Part shown: one piece after another, positions 1 to 4,971 of the stretch
Layout of the letters: each line of letters begins with the position of its first letter
Position numbering within the stretch: the stretch's first letter is position 1
From: Candidatus Bathyarchaeota archaeon ex4484_135
GTDB taxonomy: Archaea; Thermoproteota; Bathyarchaeia; EX4484-135
Direction of reading: 5' to 3'
Assembly: GCA_002255025.1 (NCBI GenBank)
Contig: NJEJ01000033.1
Coordinates: forward strand, 1-9,526
DNA: 9,526 nucleotides
Made by a program: the position numbers and the translations under genes
The notes under the pieces: model-generated
Database searches by the model: none
The model's input: the letters and a program-made list of their open reading frames with translations, nothing else
What the model was told of the DNA's origin: nothing

Positions 1-32
1 CTTGGTAAACTCTACAGCCTTATAAATATTAT

Positions 33-113
33 CTAATTCTCATTCTGCGAGGAGGGATGGACTGGCTTTATAAGTATGCCCTCTGTTACCTCGTAGACAA
101 TGAACGTGGCGGA
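33..113 (-). pseudogene. AbrB/MazE-family C-terminal remnant
   Basis: A 26-codon open stretch reads as the end of a swapped-hairpin AbrB domain, with the residues IVYEVTEGILIKPV near its end. The TGA at 114-116 closes the frame upstream, and no convincing N-terminal half can be read beyond it, so this looks like a decayed or truncated copy. The segment encoding GILIKPV (61-83) matches 2234-2256 at 21 of 23 bases, which is the end of the second AbrB-like remnant here. AbrB-fold proteins are usually DNA-binding antitoxins or transcription regulators. No toxin partner is visible, but anything downstream of it lies outside the window. Confidence 0.45.
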
Positions 114-212
114 TCAGGCGGTGGAGCTGGGCATCTCATTATGAAGAGCCATTTTATCCGACTCTTCACGCGCTTCCCTCGTTATACATGATTTCCTGAG
201 GACTCTTCATAC

Positions 213-407
213 TTATTCCTTCTTTTTAGCGAAGCCAAGGATCTCGAGGTACCTCAGTATGTCTAAGACTTCTTCGTAGGTGATATCGAATCCTGCTCTC
301 AGGCCCGAGGTTAGCTCCTCGACCGTCAGACCTCTGTTAAGGTTGGCTACCATAGTCCTGACAAGGGCGCTTCTTCCTGAGACGTACCTGAGAGCTCTCC
401 ACGTCTC
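213..407 (-). pseudogene. 3' part of the frameshifted gene, winged-helix-like
   Basis: In the +1 frame relative to the upstream piece, 64 codons are open between a TAG at 408-410 and the TAA at 213-215. The translation contains GLTVEELTSGLRAGFDITYE followed by EVLDILRYLEILGF. This is the pattern of a winged helix-turn-helix: helix, turn, recognition helix, then a closing helix. The join with the upstream frame would fall near 400, around GDVE followed by TWRALRYV. If the shift is real, the gene is broken or uses programmed frameshifting; a sequencing error would give the same picture. An independent 46-codon ORF could begin at the ATG at 351-353, but no good ribosome-binding site precedes it. 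Confidence 0.5.
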
Positions 408-564
408 CTATACTCGGGTTCAGCTCATATATTACCTCCTCAGGCTTTTCCTCAACTGATGCTACCGCTTCCTCTAGCTCCTCTCTGAACTCGCTTATTA
501 GAGCTTGGGCGCAAGTCAGCATAATACCGGTGAGGCACCTATCGTCATTATAGAGATTTGGCAC
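337..564 (-). CDS. Small acidic protein, 5' part of a frameshifted gene
   Basis: This frame codes for 75 residues from a GTG start at 564, or about 61 from an in-frame ATG at 522 that has AGGTG upstream. Residues 20-48 are acidic and helical (EFREELEEAVASVEEKPEE). The last 20 or so residues (after GDVE) turn basic and unlike the rest, which is the mark of reading in a wrong frame. The +1 frame is open from 407 to 213 and gives a sensible winged-helix-like tail (listed separately), so the two parts were probably one gene of about 117 codons. It begins 24 bases after the nuclease-like gene on the same strand and is probably the last member of that operon. Function not recognised. Confidence 0.5.
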   Translation of the reverse strand: MPNLYNDDRCLTGIMLTCAQALISEFREELEEAVASVEEKPEEVIYELNPSIGDVESSQVRLRKKRPCQDYGSQP

Positions 565-588
565 TTATTGGTCTCTTCACTTATCCCA

Positions 589-1893
589 TCAGGTTATCTT
601 AAGCCTATCAGCAAGCCAATTCTCTAATTCCGATAGATGCTTTAGACCCAATAAGAAAGCCCTCTTAGCCTTTATCACCGATAAGCCGTGATTAATTTTA
701 GGGGAGAGGCCTGAAACACACACGAAGACATCATATTTAAGGCCGATCTGTTCGAGTAACGTGGTCTTATGTATTAGTTCCTCATTTAATACGGTTTCAA
801 AGTCGCTCTGACGTGTTACCTCCACGATTATGAGCCTTTTGTCCTTAGTTATAGCCAGAACGTCAATCTGAGCACCTCGTTTAACGATACCGTTAATTAC
901 TGGATTTACCTTCTTATGAATAAACACCTCTTCCACATCTTCTAACTGTGCGAGGGTATAACCTACAATGGCTTCTGGTAAACGCTCATCTTGTATGAGA
1001 GCTATTAAATCGCTAGGAGCGTGTATATTTATTCTATGCAGTATAGTTCTTCCAGAGCATTGATGACACCTCTCAATTAAGGAAAAGTCCTTGGTATAAA
1101 GTAATGTCGCTTGAAACGGCATTGCTAACTGTTTCCTAAGAACACATTCGAGACATACAGCATTATACGAAAGCGGTATGATATTTCCTATTCTTAATAA
1201 CGTTTCACTTATTTTCTGCACTGAATTCTCGGCTATTTCTAACAACGTATCTCCATTTTCCTTAGCCTCTTTAAGCACTTCAATACCGGATATTAAAGGG
1301 AGCTGACGAAGTAAAACTTCAAAGATCTTTCCTAAACGATCATGGTGTTTCCTGAGGATCTCATCAAATGTGCCACGAGTAGCTGGATTAGTTATTAAAT
1401 TATCAAGACGTTCTAAGATAACCTTAGGCTTTTTAGGAAGTCTCCCTGTAGTTAACATAGATCTAAAGGAAGGATCTTTCATCAGTTCAAACATAAAGAG
1501 GCCGAACGTTTCAGCCTCTAACTTAAAGACATCATCTGCCAGAGAATCGATGTCCTTTTGAGCTACTTCTATAGGGGCGTACACGCTCTTATCTCTCTTA
1601 AATATTAAATCCACGAATTGTTCATCATACGGAAGGAGAATGGGAAATGAGGCAATTAACGGATTGTATATCCATGGCACTCGTAGAATCTCACGTTTCA
1701 AAAAGAAGAAAACTCGTGCGACGGGATCTATAGTGGCTAATTCGCATAATTTAACAGGACACGAGTCAGGTTTAGAAAAGGGGTAAAGAGCTCGCTCATG
1801 CTTAGTGGGGTGGATCCTTAGTTTAAGTCCTTTAACCTCTCGCTCTTCGATAGAGGCGCCAGGCGTCAGATAGGATATGATCTTCTTATTCAT
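589..1893 (-). CDS. Zn-ribbon / PD-(D/E)XK-like nuclease candidate
   Basis: A 434-residue protein that I cannot assign to a named family. Residues 1-240 are mostly helical and unrecognised. Two CxxC pairs at C247/C250 and C276/C279 look like a zinc ribbon. Residues 310-400 resemble a PD-(D/E)XK nuclease core: a helix with E318/E321/E322, then GAQIDVLAITKDKRLIIVEVT, giving D344 and E358 with the usual ID...(10-15)...VEV spacing. The expected lysine after the E-x pair is replaced by T360, so activity would need a migrated lysine (K376 in the next helix is a candidate) or the core may be inactive. The ATG is preceded by GGAGGATGG and overlaps the stop of the upstream winged-helix gene (ATGA), so the two are translationally coupled. 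Codon use is AT-rich compared with genes to the right. A regulator-nuclease pair in accessory DNA suggests defence or element biology (inference). Confidence 0.7.
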   Translation of the reverse strand: MNKKIISYLTPGASIEEREVKGLKLRIHPTKHERALYPFSKPDSCPVKLCELATIDPVARVFFFLKREILRVPWIYNPLIASFPILLPYDEQFVDLIFKRDKSVYAPIEVAQKDIDSLADDVFKLEAETFGLFMFELMKDPSFRSMLTTGRLPKKPKVILERLDNLITNPATRGTFDEILRKHHDRLGKIFEVLLRQLPLISGIEVLKEAKENGDTLLEIAENSVQKISETLLRIGNIIPLSYNAVCLECVLRKQLAMPFQATLLYTKDFSLIERCHQCSGRTILHRINIHAPSDLIALIQDERLPEAIVGYTLAQLEDVEEVFIHKKVNPVINGIVKRGAQIDVLAITKDKRLIIVEVTRQSDFETVLNEELIHKTTLLEQIGLKYDVFVCVSGLSPKINHGLSVIKAKRAFLLGLKHLSELENWLADRLKIT

Positions 1894-2156
1894 GGTACCA
1901 TCCTCCGGTGTTCAACATATCGTTTCCCCTCCTCGGTGATTATCACATATGTTTCGTAAGTATCGTCGACCTTTCGAGACTCTAATCTCACGAAGCCAAA
2001 ACCCGCTAAGTAATTCAAATAACGCATTATGTCGTTGAATATCCGCTGAGGCTCTTCCCTTTTATACTCTGCATATTCTTCAACTAAATCATATGCTGAA
2101 ATTTCCGCATTGCGCCGGGAGATGAAGTTTAGCAACTCGAATGCTTTCTCATCCAA
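1890..2156 (-). CDS. Winged helix-turn-helix protein
   Basis: An 88-residue protein with the layout of a small winged-helix DNA-binding domain: AFELLNFISRRNAEISAYDL (helix 1 and turn), QRIFNDIMRYLNYLAGFGFV (recognition region), then a wing, YETYVIITEEGKRYVE, close to the 'IT..G..Y' ending of PadR/MarR-like archaeal regulators. The start is a TTG preceded four bases earlier by GGGTGA, and a TATA box lies about 32 bp upstream; no ATG gives a better start. It is first in a minus-strand operon, overlaps the 434-codon gene by 4 bases, and probably regulates that operon or recruits the nuclease-like protein to DNA (inference). Confidence 0.7.
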   Translation of the reverse strand: MDEKAFELLNFISRRNAEISAYDLVEEYAEYKREEPQRIFNDIMRYLNYLAGFGFVRLESRKVDDTYETYVIITEEGKRYVEHRRMVP

Positions 2157-2187
2157 GCTTTCACCCGATCTCTCTTCTTAACAAGAG

Positions 2188-2195
2188 TATTTAAA
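2188..2195 (-). promoter_or_regulatory. TATA box of the winged-helix/nuclease operon
   Basis: The minus strand reads CCTTTAAATACTC, a good archaeal BRE/TATA. A start site about 25 bp downstream falls near 2167, leaving a leader of about 10 nt with GGGTGA before the TTG at 2156. This supports the TTG start. Confidence 0.6.
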
Positions 2196-2229
2196 GGTTG
2201 AGGTTAATGCTTTGAATACGAAGGGAAAA

Positions 2230-2375
2230 TTAAACTGGCCTTATGAGTATGCCCTCCTCCCTCTTCTCCAGTAACACGATCCTATTACGAGAGAACTTCT
2301 CCCTAACCCACTTAGGTGGGATGGTCACGAAATACTGCTCTTGGACACGATTGGCCCTCCATACCCTGATCTTCC
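2230..2375 (-). pseudogene. AbrB/SpoVT-type DNA-binding protein, 5' end cut by the tnpB element
   Basis: The minus strand reads RKIRVWRANRVQEQYFVTIP, then PKWVREKF, IVLLEKREGILIRPV and a TAA at 2230-2232. This is an almost complete AbrB swapped-hairpin domain (RVQE..FVTIP..VREKF....IVLLE..EGILIRP), normally about 45 residues. No ATG, GTG or TTG is found in frame just upstream. Instead the frame runs into the tnpB stop and 3' hairpin, so the insertion appears to have removed the start and promoter. AbrB proteins act as dimers binding palindromic operators, often as VapB/MazE antitoxins; no toxin gene follows. Its last seven codons are near-identical in sequence to the remnant at 61-83. Confidence 0.6.
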
Positions 2376-3566
2376 TCAGGCTGTTAAAAATGGGGGCCGA
2401 GCTATGGCCCCCATTTTCAACTTCCCCTTCATCGCCCTCGGGGTCTCATTGGCATCTGGGGCCATCAGGGTGGCCTGAGCACCCCTCATACCCAGGTTGA
2501 TAGCGGCTATCAGGTCCCTATCCCCCTCAAGACTGCAGACAGGGCATTTGAGACGCCTATTGCCCATGCTCCTTAATCTTGAGCCACAGTTTGGGCATAT
2601 GGATGACGTGCCTCTCGGGCTCACCTTGAACACGGGAACGCCATATAGGTGTGCTTTCCACTCAATCCACTTCTGAAGCTCACGGTAAGCCCATAGCGCC
2701 AGTCTTGCCCGCCATGTTCGGGCTGTCCTGCCCTTCCTATTGGCCTCTTTCAGGCCCGTGAGATCCTCAAGCACTATGGCCCTGCGTGCTTTGTAAGCGT
2801 GCTTGGCTGCCTCTAAGCCTATCTTACGACAAGCATCTATTATGATGTTCCTCGCCCTCGCCCCAAGTGCCTTTATCCTGCTCCTCACGGCCCTTATGTA
2901 ACGCCAGCTCTTGCGATGCTTCTTTTGGATACGCTCGGCCTCTATCTTGAGGCCGTGAGCACGTTTGAAAGCGTTTAGTTCAAGCCTTGTGCCATCCGAC
3001 ATAGTGATGTTCGTGTAGTTCACATCTACGCCCAAGATGCCCTCCGGCTCTATGAGCGGAACCTCATGCTCCACCACTACTTTGAGCCATAATCGTCTGT
3101 CCTTGAAGACTAAGCGTGCTTCCTTTGGCTTCCAGCCTCTATACTGTCCGTGCCACCGCTCCACGTAGCACAACTTGTAGGTCCTCCGCCCATCAAGAGT
3201 AAGGATACTTACCTCATCGTGAGCCTTGAACGTATAGGAGTTTTTTGGCGTGAGAACCATCCAAAGGCTACGGATGACGGGTCTTCTGCCACGCTTTGGG
3301 TTCTTGAGCCACCCTTTCGCTATCCAGATGCCCTGCCTGATGGCGTCTGTGGCCAGGCGAGCCGGGAGACCGTAACGCTCCCTGAGCAAGCGGTAGAGGG
3401 CGTGGTGAACTTTCGCCAGCCCTGTCTGCCGTGTCCTTATGACGTAATCTACTACGTGTCTTACGGCTTCACGCCACACACGCATGGTCTTGAGGAGGAT
3501 AGAAACCCGGGTGGCTCCCTCAGGAGCAACCTTCATGGCGAAACTCAGGGTTGCCTGAACCCTCAC
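2376..3566 (-). CDS. tnpB: TnpB, RNA-guided RuvC-type nuclease of an IS605-like element
   Basis: A 396-residue TnpB/OrfB. TnpB is an omega-RNA-guided DNA endonuclease, ancestral to Cas12, that helps keep IS605 elements at their donor site. All key residues are visible (numbered from the 3566 start): RuvC-I GVDVN with D181, RuvC-II VLEDL with E267, the zinc finger C324/C327 and C341/C344, and RuvC-III GDRDLIAAINL with D351, so it looks intact and about full length. A GTG at 3590 would add eight residues, but the TATA box at 3598-3605 predicts transcription starting near 3576. The GTG at 3566 with GGTGG six bases upstream is therefore the better start. The protein is very basic in the middle. 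Its 3' end holds a hairpin that probably forms part of the guide RNA and right end of the element. Confidence 0.9.
   Translation of the reverse strand: MRVQATLSFAMKVAPEGATRVSILLKTMRVWREAVRHVVDYVIRTRQTGLAKVHHALYRLLRERYGLPARLATDAIRQGIWIAKGWLKNPKRGRRPVIRSLWMVLTPKNSYTFKAHDEVSILTLDGRRTYKLCYVERWHGQYRGWKPKEARLVFKDRRLWLKVVVEHEVPLIEPEGILGVDVNYTNITMSDGTRLELNAFKRAHGLKIEAERIQKKHRKSWRYIRAVRSRIKALGARARNIIIDACRKIGLEAAKHAYKARRAIVLEDLTGLKEANRKGRTARTWRARLALWAYRELQKWIEWKAHLYGVPVFKVSPRGTSSICPNCGSRLRSMGNRRLKCPVCSLEGDRDLIAAINLGMRGAQATLMAPDANETPRAMKGKLKMGAIARPPFLTA
2387..2417 (-). terminator. 12-bp hairpin with T-run at tnpB 3' end (right-end / omega-RNA hairpin)
   Basis: On the minus strand AAAATGGGGGCC and GGCCCCCATTTT form a perfect 12-bp stem around the loop ATAGCTC, followed by TTAA. 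It lies inside the last tnpB codons, 9 bases before the stop. It could end tnpB transcription, and it also fits the subterminal palindrome of an IS605 right end, where the 3' part of the omega-RNA folds. Confidence 0.65.
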
Positions 3567-3597
3567 TGAGAGCCACCAAGAAGACTTCACGTTAGGA

Positions 3598-3605
3598 TAT
3601 TTAAG
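3598..3605 (-). promoter_or_regulatory. TATA box of tnpB
   Basis: The minus strand reads AAGCTTAAATATCC. The predicted start near 3576 lies downstream of the GTG at 3590 and ten bases ahead of the GTG at 3566, so it helps decide the start codon. Confidence 0.5.
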
Positions 3606-3632
3606 CTTATCCCTGCCCAGGTCTATAACCTT

Positions 3633-3652
3633 CCTTAGCCTGTCCCCTAAGG
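3633..3652. repeat. Palindrome at the presumed left end of the tnpB element
   Basis: CCTTAG, an 8-base loop, then CTAAGG: a perfect 6-bp stem about 65 bp upstream of the tnpB start. It is a candidate for the left-end hairpin recognised by an IS605 TnpA. It directly abuts the CTTATATA box of the next plus-strand gene, so a regulatory role is an alternative. Confidence 0.35.
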
Positions 3653-3687
3653 CTTATATACCCCCATAGGGATATAGGCCCCTGGGG
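3653..3687 (+). promoter_or_regulatory. Promoter with palindromic operator and SD (copy A)
   Basis: CTTATATA (3653-3660) is the TATA box. It overlaps an imperfect inverted repeat of the form TATATA-CCC...GGG-ATATA (3655-3676), with GGGG at 3684-3687 as ribosome-binding site for the ATG at 3694. The 11-mer AGGGATATAGG at 3668-3678 recurs exactly at 4193-4203 before the next gene. A dimeric repressor sitting between the TATA box and start site would block transcription; the ribbon-helix-helix protein encoded just downstream is the obvious candidate (inference). Confidence 0.6.
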
Positions 3688-3693
3688 ACCTGC

Positions 3694-4095
3694 ATGGCCG
3701 AGGTCGGTGAGGTCCTTACGGCCAGGGAACTCCTAGAGCTCTTGAGGGACGCCGAGGATCTAGGAGCCCATAAGGTCCTGATATGGCTAGGCCAGGCTCT
3801 AGACAGGGCCAAGGATCTAGAGGACGTGAGGGCTGCTCTATGCCAAGCTGAGGCAGCTCTTAACGAGAGCTTTAGCCACCGCTGGGCCGTGAGCCATTTC
3901 ATATTTGAGCCTCAGCCAGCCAAGCGGGTCCCCATCATAATCCCCAGAGATCTCTGGGACCAAGTGAAAGAGGTAGCCTCAAGGCTTGGCCGTGAGCCTG
4001 AGGACATAATAACCGAGGCCGTGAGGGAGCTGGCTGCCAGGCTAGAGGATCTCATAGAGCCAGATGAATCCGAGGCCCGGCCCCAAGTAGCCTGA
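3694..4095 (+). CDS. Ribbon-helix-helix (CopG/MetJ-type) DNA-binding protein with helical N-terminal domain
   Basis: A 133-residue protein. Residues 8-60 are two or three acidic helices (LTARELLELLRDAEDL, LEDVRAALCQAEAAL) of unknown role, possibly for oligomerisation. Residues 77-117 have the RHH pattern: a short strand KRVPIIIP, helix RDLWDQVKEVASRLG, turn EPED, and helix IITEAVRELAARL. Strand residues of an RHH dimer insert into the DNA major groove. The ATG is preceded by CTGGGGACC as ribosome-binding site. Such proteins are common in archaeal viruses and plasmids and often repress their own promoter, which would fit the palindromic operator shared by this gene and the next. A T-run at 4135-4139, 40 bases after the stop, may end transcription. 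Confidence 0.75.
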   Translation: MAEVGEVLTARELLELLRDAEDLGAHKVLIWLGQALDRAKDLEDVRAALCQAEAALNESFSHRWAVSHFIFEPQPAKRVPIIIPRDLWDQVKEVASRLGREPEDIITEAVRELAARLEDLIEPDESEARPQVA

Positions 4096-4134
4096 GTTCA
4101 GGAACTCCTAGCCAGCCCCAGGTCCTCCATCTTA

Positions 4135-4139
4135 TTTTT
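4135..4139 (+). terminator. T-run terminator candidate
   Basis: CTTATTTTTGG lies 40 bases after the stop of the RHH gene. Archaeal RNA polymerase can stop at T-runs without a hairpin. No stem is seen here, so the call is weak. Confidence 0.3.
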
Positions 4140-4177
4140 GGTCTCAGCCCCTCTTTAACATGCCTATGCCCAATTAG

Positions 4178-4213
4178 CCTTATATGCCCCAGAGGGATAT
4201 AGGTCCTTGGGGG
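4178..4213 (+). promoter_or_regulatory. Promoter with palindromic operator and SD (copy B)
   Basis: CCTTATATG holds the TATA box, followed by CCCCAGAGGGATATAGG and TTGGGGGAAAGT before the ATG at 4219. Layout and sequence closely match copy A at 3653-3687, including the identical 11-mer AGGGATATAGG at 4193-4203, with one base difference in spacer length. The two genes are therefore likely to be controlled by the same factor. Confidence 0.6.
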
Positions 4214-4218
4214 AAAGT

Positions 4219-4428
4219 ATGGGCCTAAAGCTCCCCTTAGGTCAGAGGACTAGGGAGCTCATTAAGAAATACTTAGCTGGGGAGCCCTTAGAGCCCAAGG
4301 AGCACATGACTCTCTATAAGATTAGGCGAAAGTTGGCCGAAACGGATCTAGAGCTTATAGAAGCTGACTTAAAGCTCTTGAAAGCCTTTCAGGCCCGGCC
4401 TTTCAGAACTAAGGCAGCTAGTTCCTAA
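4219..4428 (+). CDS. Small helical protein, unknown function
   Basis: A 69-residue, highly charged and probably all-helical protein: LGQRTRELIKKYL, then a Pro/Glu turn (GEPLEPKEHM), then a long helix TLYKIRRKLAETDLELIEAD continuing to LLKAF. The ATG at 4219 follows GGGGGAAAG and is preferred; an in-frame TTG at 4207 would lie within that ribosome-binding site. It shares its promoter/operator design with the RHH gene upstream, so the two are probably co-regulated element genes. The long amphipathic helix would suit a coiled-coil or protein-binding role. I recognise no family. Confidence 0.6.
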   Translation: MGLKLPLGQRTRELIKKYLAGEPLEPKEHMTLYKIRRKLAETDLELIEADLKLLKAFQARPFRTKAASS

Positions 4429-4447
4429 ATCCAAGTTAGGATGAGGT

Positions 4448-4467
4448 AATGAGCGTTTCTCATTTTT
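4448..4467 (+). terminator. Stem-loop plus T-run
   Basis: AATGAG and CTCATT form a perfect 6-bp stem around CGTTT, followed by TTT, 20 bases after the stop of the 69-residue gene. It also covers the end of the convergent PCNA-like gene, whose stop is 4467-4469, so it may separate the two converging transcripts. Confidence 0.45.
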
Positions 4468-4853
4468 CAACACCCTTGCTCCTCGTTGAGGCCGAACTCG
4501 GCCTTGGTGGCCGGGCGTCTCCTAGTCCCCCTCTTGACACCCCTGAGGAACCTGAGGATAGGGGCAGCTGCTACTGCGAGCCTTATGTCCTCGTCGTCTC
4601 CGAGACTGACATCAAACTCATCGAACACGTAGCGGTCGACCTCGAAGTGCACCGCCATCATGCGGCTCGGGTCCATTTGACGGACCTTGATGCCCCCGTA
4701 ATCAACGATGATGGTGGGCTCCTCATGGACCACCTTGAGGGCTTCAAGCCAAAGGCGGAACTCGTGGGCCTCGGCTATCACGGCCCTGAAGTATTTGCCT
4801 ATTAGCGGCTCCGGCCACTTGGGCTTTGACCGCTTTATCACTTGGCTCTCCAT
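4467..4853 (-). CDS. Truncated PCNA-like protein (N-terminal sliding-clamp domain only)
   Basis: A 128-residue protein whose residues 21-109 match the first domain of an archaeal PCNA: YFRAVIAEAHEFRLWLEALK (first strand and helix), then EPTIIV, GIKVRQMDPSRMMAVHFEVD (the hallmark 'G+++RamDPSR.am+d+e+p' strand pair), VFDEFDV and ILRFLRGVKRG. A complete PCNA is about 245 residues with two similar domains; here the frame ends after KAEFGLNEEQG and no second domain can be read in any frame before 4428. The basic stretch TRRRPAT just before the end looks inserted or frameshifted. A 20-residue N-terminal extension precedes the usual 'M-F-K-A-V' start. It cannot form a normal ring by itself, so it is either a decayed clamp gene or a single-domain decoy or partner. 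PCNA tethers polymerase, FEN1 and ligase to DNA. It has its own TATA-like CCTTATGTAG upstream and GGTAGGG before the ATG. Confidence 0.7.
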   Translation of the reverse strand: MESQVIKRSKPKWPEPLIGKYFRAVIAEAHEFRLWLEALKVVHEEPTIIVDYGGIKVRQMDPSRMMAVHFEVDRYVFDEFDVSLGDDEDIRLAVAAAPILRFLRGVKRGTRRRPATKAEFGLNEEQGC

Positions 4854-4886
4854 CCCTACCGTCCCTCGTTAGGCCTAAGGACGAAA

Positions 4887-4971
4887 CTCTACATAAGGAT
4901 TTGATTGAGAGAACCCTATCTCTGGCTTATTTCTGGCGAGTGGCTCTAAGTGAGCATGTCTTTATGTAGAG
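4887..4971. promoter_or_regulatory. Divergent promoter region with 12-bp inverted repeat
   Basis: CTCTACATAAGG (4887-4898) and CTTTATGTAGAG (4960-4971) are inverted copies with one mismatch, 61 bp apart. They flank the promoters of the minus-strand PCNA-like gene and the plus-strand Pro/Gln-rich gene. The left copy contains the TATA-like element of the PCNA-like gene. The plus-strand TATA candidate is GGCTTATTTC at 4924-4933, giving a start near 4954. One regulator could loop or bind both sites. Confidence 0.45.

Larger units (their letters stand above)
2376..3652 (-). mobile_element. IS200/IS605-type element carrying only tnpB
   Basis: The segment contains an intact tnpB but no TnpA (Y1 transposase), as in IS1341-like elements that depend on TnpA supplied elsewhere. 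A perfect 12-bp stem hairpin lies next to the tnpB stop (2387-2417), and a 6-bp stem, 8-nt loop palindrome lies upstream of the gene (3633-3652). IS605 ends carry such subterminal hairpins instead of terminal inverted repeats. The exact ends are not certain. The right boundary should be near 2376-2386, because AbrB coding sequence begins there; the left boundary is only guessed from the palindrome. No target-site duplication is expected for this family. Confidence 0.6.

Noticed and set aside
137..210. Inverted repeat TATGAAGAG / CTCTTCATA around a 13-codon minus-strand ORF
   Set aside because: Nine bases with a long spacer in AT-rich DNA are weak evidence; no gene, operator or element end could be tied to it.
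2243..2500. 85-codon plus-strand ORF
   Set aside because: Runs antisense through the AbrB remnant and tnpB end; composition is that of a shadow frame.
3150..3569. 139-codon plus-strand ORF
   Set aside because: It lies wholly antisense to the well-supported tnpB gene and shows no protein-like pattern.
4449..4805. 118-codon plus-strand ORF opposite the PCNA-like gene
   Set aside because: The minus strand carries the recognisable PCNA pattern; this frame has none and starts inside the terminator stem-loop.
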